Source: RYN-230 sp963768945 (lineage in GTDB: Bacteria; Actinomycetota; Actinomycetes; Streptosporangiales; Streptosporangiaceae). From it: a stretch of DNA of 64,000 nucleotides. The notes below the pieces were generated by a model that had not been told where the DNA came from, did no database searches, and saw nothing but the letters and a program-made list of their open reading frames with translations. The position numbers were made by a program, and so were the translations under genes. The DNA lies in contig CAVYJW010000008.1 in the NCBI GenBank assembly GCA_963768945.1, positions 310,001 through 374,000 of the forward strand. The letters run 5' to 3'. Shown here in pieces: positions 15,767 through 23,767 of the stretch. The stretch's first letter is position 1. Each line of letters opens with the position of its first letter.

Positions 15767-16009
15767 GCGCGGAGCGCGCGGGCCGGAGCAGGGCCGCACG
15801 GCGCGGAGCGGGCGGCGGCTCCCTGGGCGATCTTGGACGGAAATGGTCGCGGTTACGGCCGGTCTGTCACGACGACGTAGTGAGCTAGCCAGCCGGGGGT
15901 CCCCTACCAGCCCGCCCTGGGCCCCACAGTCCACGCCCTGTACGCCCGGCGGCCCTCTCCGCAGAGCCGGGTCCCCGGCCACGCTCACCCTTGTGCCAGC
16001 TGCCGCTAT

Positions 16010-16028
16010 GTAGTCTCATTGAGACTAC
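16010..16028. promoter_or_regulatory. 19-bp palindrome, probable operator of the aldehyde dehydrogenase gene
   Basis: GTAGTCTC-ATT-GAGACTAC is a perfect palindrome with 8-bp arms, 105 nt upstream of the dehydrogenase start. Its 17-bp core TAGTC-N7-GACTA recurs at 18910-18926 in front of the zinc-finger/HTH gene, matching at 14 of 17 positions. Shared spacing and sequence argue for one regulator binding both. Confidence 0.65.
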
Positions 16029-16132
16029 CAAGGGGGCCGCGGCCGCGGGCCCGGCCCCGCGCGGGTTTCCCGCAGGATGGCCGCAACGGGGTGGCCGCCT
16101 TCCCCGCGCCGGCAAGGGAGATGAGCATCCAC

Positions 16133-17620
16133 ATGAGTGTGACCCTGGACCGCAACGTAGAGGAGTTCATAGCGACCCCGCGGCAGCTGTTCATCAATGG
16201 GCAGTGGTCGGACGCGGCGTCGGGCCGGACTTTCGAGACCCCGAACCCGGCGACGGGTGAGACGCTGGCCCGGGTCGCGGAGGGGGACGCGGAGGATATC
16301 GGCCGGGCGGTGCGGGCGGCGCGCAGCGCGTTCGAGGGGCCGTGGGGCCGGATGACCCCGTCGGAGCGGGGCCGGATCATCTGGCGGATCGGTGAGCTGA
16401 TCTTGCAGCACACCGATGAGCTTGCCCAGCTGGAGTCGCTGGATAACGGCAAGCCGTTCGCGGTGGCGCAGGCGGCGGACGTGCCGCTGGCTGCTGACCT
16501 GTTCCAGTACATGGCCGGGTGGGCTACCAAGATCGAGGGCAACACGATCAATATCTCGGTGCCCTACATGCCGGGCGCGAATTTCCATTCCTATACGCTG
16601 CGTGAGCCGCTCGGGGTGGTCGGGCAGATCATCCCGTGGAACTTCCCGCTGCTGATGGCGGCGTGGAAACTCGGCCCGGCGCTGGCCACCGGGAACTGCG
16701 TGGTCCTCAAGCCCGCCGAGCAGACCCCGCTGACCGCGCTGCGGCTGGCGGAGCTGATCGCCGAGGCCGGCGTGCCCGACGGCGTGGTCAACGTGGTCCC
16801 CGGCTTCGGTGAGACCGCCGGGGCGGCGCTGGCCGCGCACATGGACGTGGACAAGGTCGCGTTCACCGGGTCCACCGAGGTCGGGAAGCTGATCGTGGCG
16901 GCTGCCGGGGCCAGCAACCTGAAGAAGCTCACCCTGGAACTGGGCGGCAAGAGCCCCAACATCGTCTTCGAGGACGCGGTGGACGGCGCGGTCGAGGGCG
17001 CGGCCAACGCGATCTTCTTCAACCACGGCCAGTGCTGCGTGGCCGGGTCACGCCTGTTCGTCCACCAGAGCCGGTTCGACGAGGTCGTCAACGGGGTCGC
17101 CGAGATCGCCAAGTCGATCAAGCTGGGCTCCGGGATGGAAGTCGGCACCCAGATGGGCCCGCTGGTCTCTGAGGAGCAGTTCCAGCGGGTCAGCGGGTTC
17201 CTGGCCTCCGGCAAGGAAGAAGGCGCCACCGCGCTGGCCGGCGGCGGCAAGTTCGGCGACCGCGGCTTCTTCATCGAGCCCACCGTGCTGATCAACACCC
17301 ACAGCGGCATGAAAGTAGTCCGCGAGGAAATCTTCGGCCCGGTCGTGGTCGCCGCGCCGTTCACCGACCTGGACGAGATCGCAGCCCAGGCCAACGACAG
17401 CGAATACGGCCTCGGCGCCGGCATCTGGACCAAAGACATCTCCAAAGCCCACGCCCTGGCCAAAAAACTCCGGGCCGGCACAGTCTGGATCAACTGCTAC
17501 AACGTCTTCGACGCCGCACTCCCCTTCGGCGGCTACAAGCAATCCGGCTGGGGCCGCGAAATGGGCCACGAAGTACTCAACAACTACACCGAAGTCAAAG
17601 CCGTCACCACCCAGCTGTAA
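16133..17620 (+). CDS. NAD(P)-dependent aldehyde dehydrogenase
   Basis: 495 residues from ATG 16133, with GGGAG 12 nt upstream; ATG 16121 is also in frame but sits directly on the ribosome-binding sequence. It is a full-length ALDH: cofactor-binding PWNFPLLMAAWKL and FTGSTEVGK, general base Glu in TLELGGKSPN, catalytic cysteine in NHGQCCVAGSRL (second Cys, about residue 302), EEIFGPVV, and the C-terminal PFGGYKQSGWGRE motif. It oxidises aldehydes to acids; closest by eye to betaine/acetaldehyde-type enzymes. Likely controlled through the palindrome at 16010-16028 that it shares with the regulator gene at 17690-18883. Confidence 0.93.
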   Translation: MSVTLDRNVEEFIATPRQLFINGQWSDAASGRTFETPNPATGETLARVAEGDAEDIGRAVRAARSAFEGPWGRMTPSERGRIIWRIGELILQHTDELAQLESLDNGKPFAVAQAADVPLAADLFQYMAGWATKIEGNTINISVPYMPGANFHSYTLREPLGVVGQIIPWNFPLLMAAWKLGPALATGNCVVLKPAEQTPLTALRLAELIAEAGVPDGVVNVVPGFGETAGAALAAHMDVDKVAFTGSTEVGKLIVAAAGASNLKKLTLELGGKSPNIVFEDAVDGAVEGAANAIFFNHGQCCVAGSRLFVHQSRFDEVVNGVAEIAKSIKLGSGMEVGTQMGPLVSEEQFQRVSGFLASGKEEGATALAGGGKFGDRGFFIEPTVLINTHSGMKVVREEIFGPVVVAAPFTDLDEIAAQANDSEYGLGAGIWTKDISKAHALAKKLRAGTVWINCYNVFDAALPFGGYKQSGWGREMGHEVLNNYTEVKAVTTQL

Positions 17621-17689
17621 ACCAGGCCAAGCGCAGGGCCCGGGCCACCGCCCGGCCCCTGCGCCCAACCTGCTACACGGGCGAGCGGA

Positions 17690-18883
17690 TCAGCAGTCCT
17701 GCTTCCGGGTGGCCTGGCGGCGCAGCCACGACTCGGGCTGGCCGGACTCGGCGGCCATGGCCCGCCACGTCCACCCATCCGCCCGGCGTTCGCGCAGGTA
17801 GCCGCCGATGCTGTCGTAGCCGAGCCGGGCGGCTACCTGGGCGGCGCGCTCTTGTGCCGTGTGCCGGGCGGCCACATGGGCGACCCGGTCCAGCCCGTGA
17901 CGGCGCAGCGCGGACTCGATCGCGTGATGGGTCACGCCGATCTCGGCGGCCATGGCGTTGACCGTGCGGTGCTCACTGACGTGACGCTCCCGCAGATAGC
18001 TGGGCACGTCGGGGAATCCAAGCCGGTGCAGCGCGGGCCCCCACCGGGCATCTGCACCCGCCGGGCGCTGCCTTGGCACCGCGGCGGCAGCCGCGGGAGC
18101 GACGTCCGCGAGATGGCGGGACAGCCAGTCCTTGTGCAGCCCGGCTTCGCGGCTAATCGCCGCCAGGCTGGCCCCGTCAGCCGTCCGGGCCAGGACGAAC
18201 GCACCGAGGTCCGGATAACCGTGCCGCCGGGCCACCTCGGCCGCGACCCGCGCGACGTGGCGGCTGGCCCGGTCGGCGTTCGCCCGCGCCACGATCTCGG
18301 CTGGGATGCTCGCCAGCGCCCGCTGCGCCTTGCGGCGGCGCTGCTCCGGGTGACGGCGGCCGGTGGCCGCGGCGGCCGCGTCCCGGGCGAGTTCGCCGGA
18401 GCGGGCGCGCTTCCGCCCGGCGACGCTGCCCGCGCGGAACGCCGTGTCGAAGACCAGGCGTGAGGTGAGCGCGGCCGCGCGCAGCTTGCGGGTGTCGGGG
18501 CCCTCCAGCGACTGGCCGCGCTCCAGGCCGAAGGCCTCGCAGTAGGCCTCCTTTGTGTACCCGTGCACGCGCAGGTGGGCGGTGACCGACCGGAGCGCCC
18601 GGCCGCACAGGTGGCAGACCACCCGTGCGTCGATGACGACCACCTCACCGATCGGGGCGAAGGCCGGGGTGCCGTCCGCCAGGACCGCGACGACCGGGCG
18701 GGACACCCGCTGGGCCCGCCGCCGGCCCCGGTGGCCGGCCTCCCGCCGGCCCTGGTGGCCGGCCTGCCGCCGGGCTTCCCGCTGAGCGGCCTGGCGGCTG
18801 GCCTGCCGCTGCGGCGGGCCAGGCGCCGCGCCCCGCACGGGTCCGCGGGCCGCGGATACCACGGTGTTCGTCTCGGCGGACAT
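17690..18883 (-). CDS. Zinc-finger (Ros/MucR-like) protein with three HTH repeats
   Basis: 397 residues from ATG 18883. The first 60 are Arg/Gln/Ala-rich. A Ros/MucR-type zinc finger follows, with ligands Cys90, Cys93, His103 and His107 and the trailing GYTKEAYCEAFGL that resembles the MucR GxTPxxYRxxxGL motif. Three helix-turn-helix-like repeats come next (about 221-258, 287-329, 353-390), each of the form GY-x5-(Y/F)-L/V-x-E/A-R ... AMAAE-G ... LRRH. This is a DNA-binding protein; family naming beyond the zinc finger is uncertain. The operator-like site at 18910-18926 lies 27 nt upstream of its start, so autoregulation is likely. It is divergent from the padR gene. Confidence 0.75.
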   Translation of the reverse strand: MSAETNTVVSAARGPVRGAAPGPPQRQASRQAAQREARRQAGHQGRREAGHRGRRRAQRVSRPVVAVLADGTPAFAPIGEVVVIDARVVCHLCGRALRSVTAHLRVHGYTKEAYCEAFGLERGQSLEGPDTRKLRAAALTSRLVFDTAFRAGSVAGRKRARSGELARDAAAAATGRRHPEQRRRKAQRALASIPAEIVARANADRASRHVARVAAEVARRHGYPDLGAFVLARTADGASLAAISREAGLHKDWLSRHLADVAPAAAAAVPRQRPAGADARWGPALHRLGFPDVPSYLRERHVSEHRTVNAMAAEIGVTHHAIESALRRHGLDRVAHVAARHTAQERAAQVAARLGYDSIGGYLRERRADGWTWRAMAAESGQPESWLRRQATRKQDC

Positions 18884-18909
18884 GACCAGCCCTCCGGGCT
18901 GAGACCTAC

Positions 18910-18926
18910 TAGTCACAACGAGACTA
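18910..18926. promoter_or_regulatory. Operator-like TAGTC-N7-GACTA site shared with the aldehyde dehydrogenase
   Basis: TAGTCACAACGAGACTA, 27 nt upstream of the zinc-finger/HTH start and 94 nt upstream of the padR start. It matches the core of the palindrome at 16011-16027 at 14 of 17 positions with identical half-site spacing. Candidate binding proteins are the two flanking regulators. Confidence 0.6.
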
Positions 18927-19019
18927 CCGAAGCCTGGCCCTCCCGTCACGACCGCCTGGGGGGCCACGGCCGCCCCACCCCTCGGCAGGGCCACCACCAG
19001 GCGCACTACGCTCGGGATC

Positions 19020-19616
19020 ATGAACGCGGAGCCACCACTGTCGCTGGCGGAACGGACCGTCCTGGCGATACTCAGCGAGCGTCCCGCGCATGGCTTCGCC
19101 ATCGCCCGGCTCACCGCGCCCGAGGGTGAGCTGGGCCGGATCTGGCAGATCCCGCGCCAGGTCATCTACCGCTCGATCACCCGGCTACTGGACGCCGGGC
19201 TGCTGACGCAAGACGCGGTCGAGTCCGGCCGGGGCCCGCAGCGCACCCTCTACGCGGTGACCCCGCAAGGACGCCGGCTGGCGGCGGAGTGGCTGGACAC
19301 CCCGGTCGAGCATGTCCGGGACGTCCGGTCCCATCTGCTACTCAAGCTGGCCCTGCTCGACCGCGCCGGGCAGGACGCCACGGATCTGCTCCGCCGGCAG
19401 CGCGCTGCCCTGGAGCCCATCGCCCGGGCCGTCCAGACGGAGCGGCCCCTGCAGGACGGGTTCGAGGCGACGCTGCTCGCCTGGCGCCGGGCTCACACCG
19501 CGGCCACGCTGAGCTTCCTCGACGATGTCATCGGGCCCGCGCAGTTCGTCCACCCGGACCAGGGTGACCCCCGCGAGGATGAACGCGCCCCCCACGAACT
19601 GCATCGCGGACGGTAG
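19020..19616 (+). CDS. PadR family transcriptional regulator
   Basis: 198-residue PadR protein: winged-helix domain (LSLAERTVLAILSERPAHGF, then IPRQVIYRSITRLLDAGLL and a GPQRTLYAVTPQGRR wing) followed by the PadR C-terminal dimerisation helices (RSHLLLKLALLDRAG to AATLSFLDDVIG). The family domain ends near nt 19530; about 28 further residues are encoded antisense to the end of the EamA gene. It is divergent from the zinc-finger/HTH gene and convergent with the exporter gene. The effector is unknown. Confidence 0.92.
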   Translation: MNAEPPLSLAERTVLAILSERPAHGFAIARLTAPEGELGRIWQIPRQVIYRSITRLLDAGLLTQDAVESGRGPQRTLYAVTPQGRRLAAEWLDTPVEHVRDVRSHLLLKLALLDRAGQDATDLLRRQRAALEPIARAVQTERPLQDGFEATLLAWRRAHTAATLSFLDDVIGPAQFVHPDQGDPREDERAPHELHRGR

Positions 19617-20594
19617 CTGGCCGAGCAGCAGCCACGCGAACACGATCGCGAACAGCACCTCCGCCATGCCGATGAACGAGGCCAGCTTGGCGCCGAGCCG
19701 CCGGGCAGCCCCGATGCCCGCGACGTAGGCGATCACCGCCGCCACCAGTGACAGCCCCAGCACCGGCACCACCCAGCTGACGTGGTGATGGAGGAAGTCC
19801 ACCGGACGGGTGCTGGCCGCCATGGGCAGGACGCCGATCCCGCCGAGCAGGCCGAGGGCCACCGCCCCCACGCACATCCCGGCCCAGGCCATGACGATGG
19901 GGGGCAGCGGCTCGGCGTCAGTGGCGGCCGAGAGCAGGAAGTAAATGGCCAGGGCCACGGCCGCGAGCAGCCCCCACATAACGCCGACCAGGTTGATCCC
20001 GGCGGCCCCGGTCAGGTTCAGCACCAGGATCAGCCCGGCGATCGAGGCAGCCGCACCGGCCACGGTGAGGCGCCGCGGCCGCTGGGCGTGCCGCAGCCAT
20101 AGCCAGCCGACCACGAGCACGGTGCCGAGGTATTCGAGCAGCAGGGCCACGCCGACCGGCATCCGGGCCACCGCGTTGAAGTAGAACAGCTGGCAGCCAG
20201 CCACTCCGGCCAGGCCGTAGGCGACCACTCGCGGCGCGCCCCGGCGCAGGACCGTCCAGCGGCCCCGCAGTTGCACCAGGGCGGGGATGGTGAGCATCAC
20301 GGCCGCCAGGCTGATCCGGGTGAGCACCGCCGCGGCCGGGCTCCATCCGGCACCGATCAGCGAGGAGGCGAAGGCGCCGGACGTCCCGAACGCGGCCGCG
20401 GACAGGATGCCGAGGGACAGGCCCGCGCCCTCCCGCCGGACCCGGCCAGCACCGCTAGCCGCACCAGCACCGCCAGCCACACCAGCACCAGCAGCCGCAG
20501 CCGCGCCAGCACCGGCACCGGCACCACTATCGGCACCGGCAGCGGCGCCGCCCCGGGCTGGACGGGGCACGGCACGAGTCTGAGCGGAAGTCAC
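19338..20594 (-). CDS. EamA/DMT family exporter
   Basis: About 418 residues from GTG 20594 (GGAG 7 nt upstream; a TTG at 20630 would add 12). After an Ala/Gly-rich N-terminus come ten hydrophobic helices arranged as two EamA repeats, each five helices (GTSGAFASSLIGAGWSPAAA... and NLVGVMWGLLAAVALAIYFL...). It is an inner-membrane drug/metabolite exporter; substrate unknown. The family domain ends at about VTLVRVDELRG (nt ~19540). A further ~65 residues read through sequence antisense to padR, giving a 279-bp convergent overlap. It is divergent from the CGNR gene, a pairing that suggests that regulator controls it. Confidence 0.9.
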   Translation of the reverse strand: MTSAQTRAVPRPARGGAAAGADSGAGAGAGAAAAAGAGVAGGAGAASGAGRVRREGAGLSLGILSAAAFGTSGAFASSLIGAGWSPAAAVLTRISLAAVMLTIPALVQLRGRWTVLRRGAPRVVAYGLAGVAGCQLFYFNAVARMPVGVALLLEYLGTVLVVGWLWLRHAQRPRRLTVAGAAASIAGLILVLNLTGAAGINLVGVMWGLLAAVALAIYFLLSAATDAEPLPPIVMAWAGMCVGAVALGLLGGIGVLPMAASTRPVDFLHHHVSWVVPVLGLSLVAAVIAYVAGIGAARRLGAKLASFIGMAEVLFAIVFAWLLLGQLPSAMQFVGGAFILAGVTLVRVDELRGPDDIVEEAQRGRGVSPAPGEQRRLEPVLQGPLRLDGPGDGLQGSALPAEQIRGVLPGAVEQGQLE

Positions 20595-20638
20595 CGCGGC
20601 ACTCCAGGGACGAGAATGTGTAAGCAGCAAAACGGACT

Positions 20639-20654
20639 TATAGTAGTGACACTA
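20639..20654 (+). promoter_or_regulatory. Promoter -10 and overlapping palindrome before the CGNR gene
   Basis: TATAGT (20639-20644) fits a -10 element and is overlapped by the palindrome TAGTG-A-CACTA (20644-20654). It lies between the EamA and CGNR starts, 26 nt before the CGNR GTG. A protein bound at the palindrome would block the promoter. Confidence 0.5.
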
Positions 20655-20679
20655 GCCGCCTCAGCTGAAAGGGGTCAAG

Positions 20680-21231
20680 GTGCTTTTTGCCCATGACACC
20701 GAGGTGTCCCTGGCGGCGACTGCGGCCCTGGTCAACACCGGCCGTGGCGGCACCGAGGCCCTGCCGGATGAAGCCGCCCTCGACCGATTCGTTACCGAGT
20801 GGCGGTGGACCGGCGAGCGCACCCGGGACCGGGCCGAGCTCGACGCGGTCCGCGGGCTGCGGCCCCGGCTGGCCCGGCTCTGGGACCTGTCTGAGGATGA
20901 TGCCGCTGCGCTGGTCAACGCGCTGCTGCGCGAGGCCGGCGCGCTGCCGCAACTGGTCAAGCACGACGGCTGGGACTATCACCTGCACGCCACGTCCCCC
21001 GACGCCCCGCTGGCCGACCGGATCGCGGTCAACGCGGCGATGGCCTTCACCGACGTGATCCGCACCGGGCAGCTTGACCGGCTCCGCCGGTGCGCCGCGG
21101 AGGACTGCGACAACGTCCACGTCAACCTGTCCAAGAACCGGTCCCGGCGGTTCTGCGGTACCGCGTGCGCGAACCGGGTCAACGTGGCCGCCTACCGGAC
21201 CCGCCAGGCCGCCCGCCAGCTAGCCCGCTAA
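20680..21231 (+). CDS. CGNR zinc-finger / ABATE-domain regulator
   Basis: 183 residues from GTG 20680, with AAAGGGG 5 nt upstream. The N-terminal ABATE (Ala-rich stress-response) domain contains VSLAATAALVNTGRGGTEAL and the C-terminus carries the CGNR zinc finger: CAAEDCDNV, then RRFCGTACANRVNVAAYRTR, with four metal-binding cysteines. The CGNR signature reads C-A-N-R here. Members are DNA-binding regulators often found beside transporters. It is divergent from the EamA exporter, its likely target. Confidence 0.9.
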   Translation: MLFAHDTEVSLAATAALVNTGRGGTEALPDEAALDRFVTEWRWTGERTRDRAELDAVRGLRPRLARLWDLSEDDAAALVNALLREAGALPQLVKHDGWDYHLHATSPDAPLADRIAVNAAMAFTDVIRTGQLDRLRRCAAEDCDNVHVNLSKNRSRRFCGTACANRVNVAAYRTRQAARQLAR

Positions 21232-21421
21232 ATACCGATACCGGCCAGACCGGAACATCCCGTACCGCCCTGACCAGAACTCGGCCACCGCTGCCCGGGA
21301 ATGGGGTTGATGTAGCTGGGCGTTGCTGTCAGGCTTCGAGGGGTTGCGGGCTGCACCGGCGCCGCTGCGTGCCTGGTGCGGGCCGCCACCCATCCGGCCG
21401 GTGCCTACCGACAGGAGTGCC

Positions 21422-22348
21422 ATGCGCGTGCCTGCCCGTTTCAGCGCCCTCGCCCTAGCCGGCGCGCTGCTCCTGGCACCGGTCGCGGCCGCCCCGGCCG
21501 CGGTGGCCGCCACCGCCACCCCAGCAGCCACCGCCTCCCCGGCCGGCCTGGCCACGGCCACCTCGGCCGCGATCGCCCGCTCCCCCCGAGGTGTGCAGGC
21601 GGAAGGCGGCGCCCTGGTCAACGCGGCTACCGGTGCGGTGATGTGGAGCCGGGGCATGAACACCGAGCGGCCGATGGGCAGCATCACCAAGGTGATGACC
21701 GCGATCGTGGTACTGCGGGCCGGGAACCTGCACCAGCGGATCAAGGTCCCGAGGGGCGTGATCGCCTACGACCGCAAATATGGCGCCAGCACCGCCGGCC
21801 TGTATCCCGGGGACTACCTGACCGCGCGAGAACTCCTCGAGGCCCTGCTGCTGCCATCCGGCTGCGACGCCGCCTACGCGCTGGCCAAGGCCTACGGGCC
21901 GGGCTTGACCGCCTTCATCGCCAGGATGAACACCACCGCCCAGCGAATGGGCCTGGCCCACACCCACTTCTCGAACTTCGACGGGCTGCCCTGGCCCACC
22001 GAGCGGTCCACCTACTCCACCCCGCGGGACCTGATCGCGCTGGGCCAGGCGGCGATGCAGTACCCGGTGCTCCGCTCGATCGTGGACCAGCAGACCTACG
22101 CCCTGGCCGCGACCCCGCGGCACCACGCCTACCTGTGGCACACCACGAACATGCTGCTCAGCGACTACCCGGGCACGATCGGGATCAAGACCGGGTCCAC
22201 CAACGCGGCCGGGTACTGCCTGCTGTTCGAGGCGCGCGAGAACGGCGAGGTGCTCATCGGCGTGGTCCTGCACAGTTCGCGCAGCAATGACATGGCTGCC
22301 TTCAGCGATGCCACAAAGATTCTGGATTGGGGCTTCCGGCACGTTTAA
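21422..22348 (+). CDS. D-alanyl-D-alanine carboxypeptidase, peptidase S11 family
   Basis: 308 residues from ATG 21422 (AGGAG just upstream). A Sec signal peptide (residues 1-~30, hydrophobic ALALAGALLLAPVAAA) is followed by an Ala/Thr linker and the penicillin-binding catalytic domain. Catalytic SITK (S-x-x-K) lies in PMGSITKVMTA, and the KTG box in GIKTGSTNAAG. The middle SxN motif reads PSGCDAAYAL, so the usual Asn is Cys. It would trim the terminal D-Ala of peptidoglycan stem peptides outside the membrane. No C-terminal anchor helix is seen, so it may be secreted or loosely attached. Confidence 0.9.
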   Translation: MRVPARFSALALAGALLLAPVAAAPAAVAATATPAATASPAGLATATSAAIARSPRGVQAEGGALVNAATGAVMWSRGMNTERPMGSITKVMTAIVVLRAGNLHQRIKVPRGVIAYDRKYGASTAGLYPGDYLTARELLEALLLPSGCDAAYALAKAYGPGLTAFIARMNTTAQRMGLAHTHFSNFDGLPWPTERSTYSTPRDLIALGQAAMQYPVLRSIVDQQTYALAATPRHHAYLWHTTNMLLSDYPGTIGIKTGSTNAAGYCLLFEARENGEVLIGVVLHSSRSNDMAAFSDATKILDWGFRHV

Positions 22349-22482
22349 CCTGCAAGGTCGCCTGCCGCCCGCTAGATTCCATTCGCTGGCGGGCGGCCCA
22401 CATGCCACTCCGTCACCCCACGCCGCCGGGGGGACGCAATACTTGGGGTAGCTGACGGCATTTCGGGGCAAGGGCGGCTCTC

Positions 22483-23490
22483 ATGCGCTTCCGGTCGGGT
22501 GTGGCCATCGACCTGGGTACGGTCAACACCCTGGTTTCTGTTGCCGGCCGCGGGCTGGTCATCGACGAGCCGTCGGCCATCGCGCTGGACCGGGCGACCC
22601 GGCGGGTGGCTGCCGTGGGCCAGGCCGCGGACGCCCTGGCCGGCAAGGAGCCGCAGGACATCGAGGTACTCCACCCGCTGCGCGATGGGGTGATCGCGGA
22701 CCTCGACGCGGCATCGGCCATGCTCCAGGGCTTCGTGCGCCGGGCCCGGCTGCGCCGCGGGCTGCTGCGGACCACGGCGGTCGTGTGCGTGCCGGGTGGG
22801 GCGACCTGGGTGGAACGGCGGTCCCTGGCCGCCGCGCTGAGCGTGATCCGGCCGCGCTGCACGGTACGGCTGGTGGACGAGCCAGTCGCCGCCGCGGCGG
22901 GCGCCGGTTTCGACCTGGCCCGGGGCGCCGGGGCGTTCATCGTGGACGTGGGTGGCGGCACCACCGAGTCCGCGATAGTGGCGGGTGGGCAGATCGTCAG
23001 GGCCCGGTCGCTGCGGATGGGCGGCAACGCCATGGACGATGCCATCGTGACCGCGGTCAAGGCCGAGATGGGACTGATACTCGGCCGCAACGCGGCCCGC
23101 AGCCTGAAGACCACGCTCGGCCTGGCCGGGGACGGGACGGAGCGGATGGAAACCGTGGGCGTGGACGCGGCGCGCCGCACCCCCCGGGTCGAGCAGGTGC
23201 CGGCGTGGCTGGTGGCCCAGGCGCTGGAGCACATCGTCATCGCGATCGTGGACTGCGTGGAGGAGATGCTCTCCGACATCCCGCCCAACCTGGCCGAGGA
23301 CGTGGTCCGCGGGAAGATCCGGCTGGCCGGGGGCGGCGCGCTGCTGCCCGGCCTGGCCGACCGGATCGAGGCGGCCACCGGGATCGCGGTCGTGGTCGTG
23401 GACGACCCGCTGCGCTGTGTCGCCCGCGGGGCGGCCGAGATCCTCGAGCATGGCGACGGGCTGCAGCACGGGCCCGTGACCCAGGGGTAA
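22483..23490 (+). CDS. MreB-like actin-family protein
   Basis: 335-residue MreB/Mbl-type ATPase starting MRFRSGVAIDLGTVNTLV, the phosphate-1 loop. The phosphate-2 motif VDVGGGTTESAIV and adenosine motif GGGALLPGLADRI are intact, and VDEPVAAAAGAG and RMGGNAMDDAI match the family. MreB polymers guide wall synthesis; in sporulating actinomycetes they affect spore-wall integrity. No mreC, mreD or rodA is adjacent, so this is probably one of several mreB-like genes. It ends 10 nt before a TPP riboswitch, which belongs to the next transcript. Confidence 0.88.
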   Translation: MRFRSGVAIDLGTVNTLVSVAGRGLVIDEPSAIALDRATRRVAAVGQAADALAGKEPQDIEVLHPLRDGVIADLDAASAMLQGFVRRARLRRGLLRTTAVVCVPGGATWVERRSLAAALSVIRPRCTVRLVDEPVAAAAGAGFDLARGAGAFIVDVGGGTTESAIVAGGQIVRARSLRMGGNAMDDAIVTAVKAEMGLILGRNAARSLKTTLGLAGDGTERMETVGVDAARRTPRVEQVPAWLVAQALEHIVIAIVDCVEEMLSDIPPNLAEDVVRGKIRLAGGGALLPGLADRIEAATGIAVVVVDDPLRCVARGAAEILEHGDGLQHGPVTQG

Positions 23491-23499
23491 CATCAAGCG

Positions 23500-23603
23500 A
23501 CCACACGGGAGCTCGGGCTGACCGGGCTGAGAGGGTGGCTGGCCCGCCGGGCCGTGCGTCACCGACCGTCTGAACCTGACCGGGTAATGCCGGCGTAGGG
23601 AGG
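23500..23603 (+). ncRNA. TPP riboswitch (thi box)
   Basis: The conserved elements occur in order: ACACGGGAGCT at the 5' side, GGGCTGAGAGGGTGGCT (23525 on), a GACCGTCTGAACCTGA segment (from about 23564), and CGGGTAATGCCGGCGTAGGG at 23581-23600. These are the CUGAGA pyrimidine-sensing and GAACCUGA/GUAAUGCCGGCG thi-box signatures of the thiamine pyrophosphate aptamer. The 3' strand runs into AGGGAGGA, the ribosome-binding site of a GTG at 23609, so ligand binding probably blocks translation start. It would lower expression of the downstream kinase when TPP is plentiful. Confidence 0.95.
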
Positions 23604-23608
23604 ATCCT

Positions 23609-23767
23609 GTGGCGCCCCGCCACGCGCACGCTGCGCGCACCAGCCTTCCGCGGCCTTTTTTCCGCAACGGAACCGTCCCGGGCACTGCGCCGCCTCACTC
23701 ACGGCCGCCGGGCCACTGGACCCTGCTGGCGCCCGGTCTATCCCGCGCCAGGAGCGTGGCCCCGTGA
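23609..23767 (+). CDS. 52-codon leader reading frame after the TPP riboswitch
   Basis: GTG 23609 lies 6 nt after GGAGGA, which is the riboswitch's own 3' end. The frame encodes MAPRHAHAARTSLPRPFFRN and onward to SVAP, then stops at TGA 23765-23767, exactly adjacent to and in the same frame as the GTG of the kinase (TGAGTG). It is either a leader peptide that couples riboswitch control to the kinase or a 5' extension of the kinase interrupted by one stop. The peptide resembles nothing I know. Confidence 0.45.
   Translation: MAPRHAHAARTSLPRPFFRNGTVPGTAPPHSRPPGHWTLLAPGLSRARSVAP

Larger units (their letters stand above)
15176..16132. other. Long gene-free region with hairpin, GC minisatellite and operator
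   Basis: 957 nt between trmO and the aldehyde dehydrogenase. It holds two copies of ATATGTTGCCC (15289 and 15443 regions), a 19-bp-arm perfect hairpin (15481-15528), an extremely GC-rich 48-bp repeat tract (15590-15830) and a 19-bp palindrome (16010-16028) just before the dehydrogenase. An open frame on the minus strand (15485-15988) is only a by-product of the GC repeats. No real gene is seen. Confidence 0.7.

Noticed and set aside
15485..15988. 167-codon open frame on the minus strand
   Set aside because: It consists of Arg/Pro/Ala runs generated by the GC-only repeat tract, includes one arm of the hairpin, and has no ribosome-binding site or family resemblance.
16010..16028. Iron- or Zur-box as identity of the palindrome
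   Set aside because: The sequence lacks the AT-rich core of Fur/Zur boxes, and the neighbouring genes are not metal-related; a local regulator explains both copies better.
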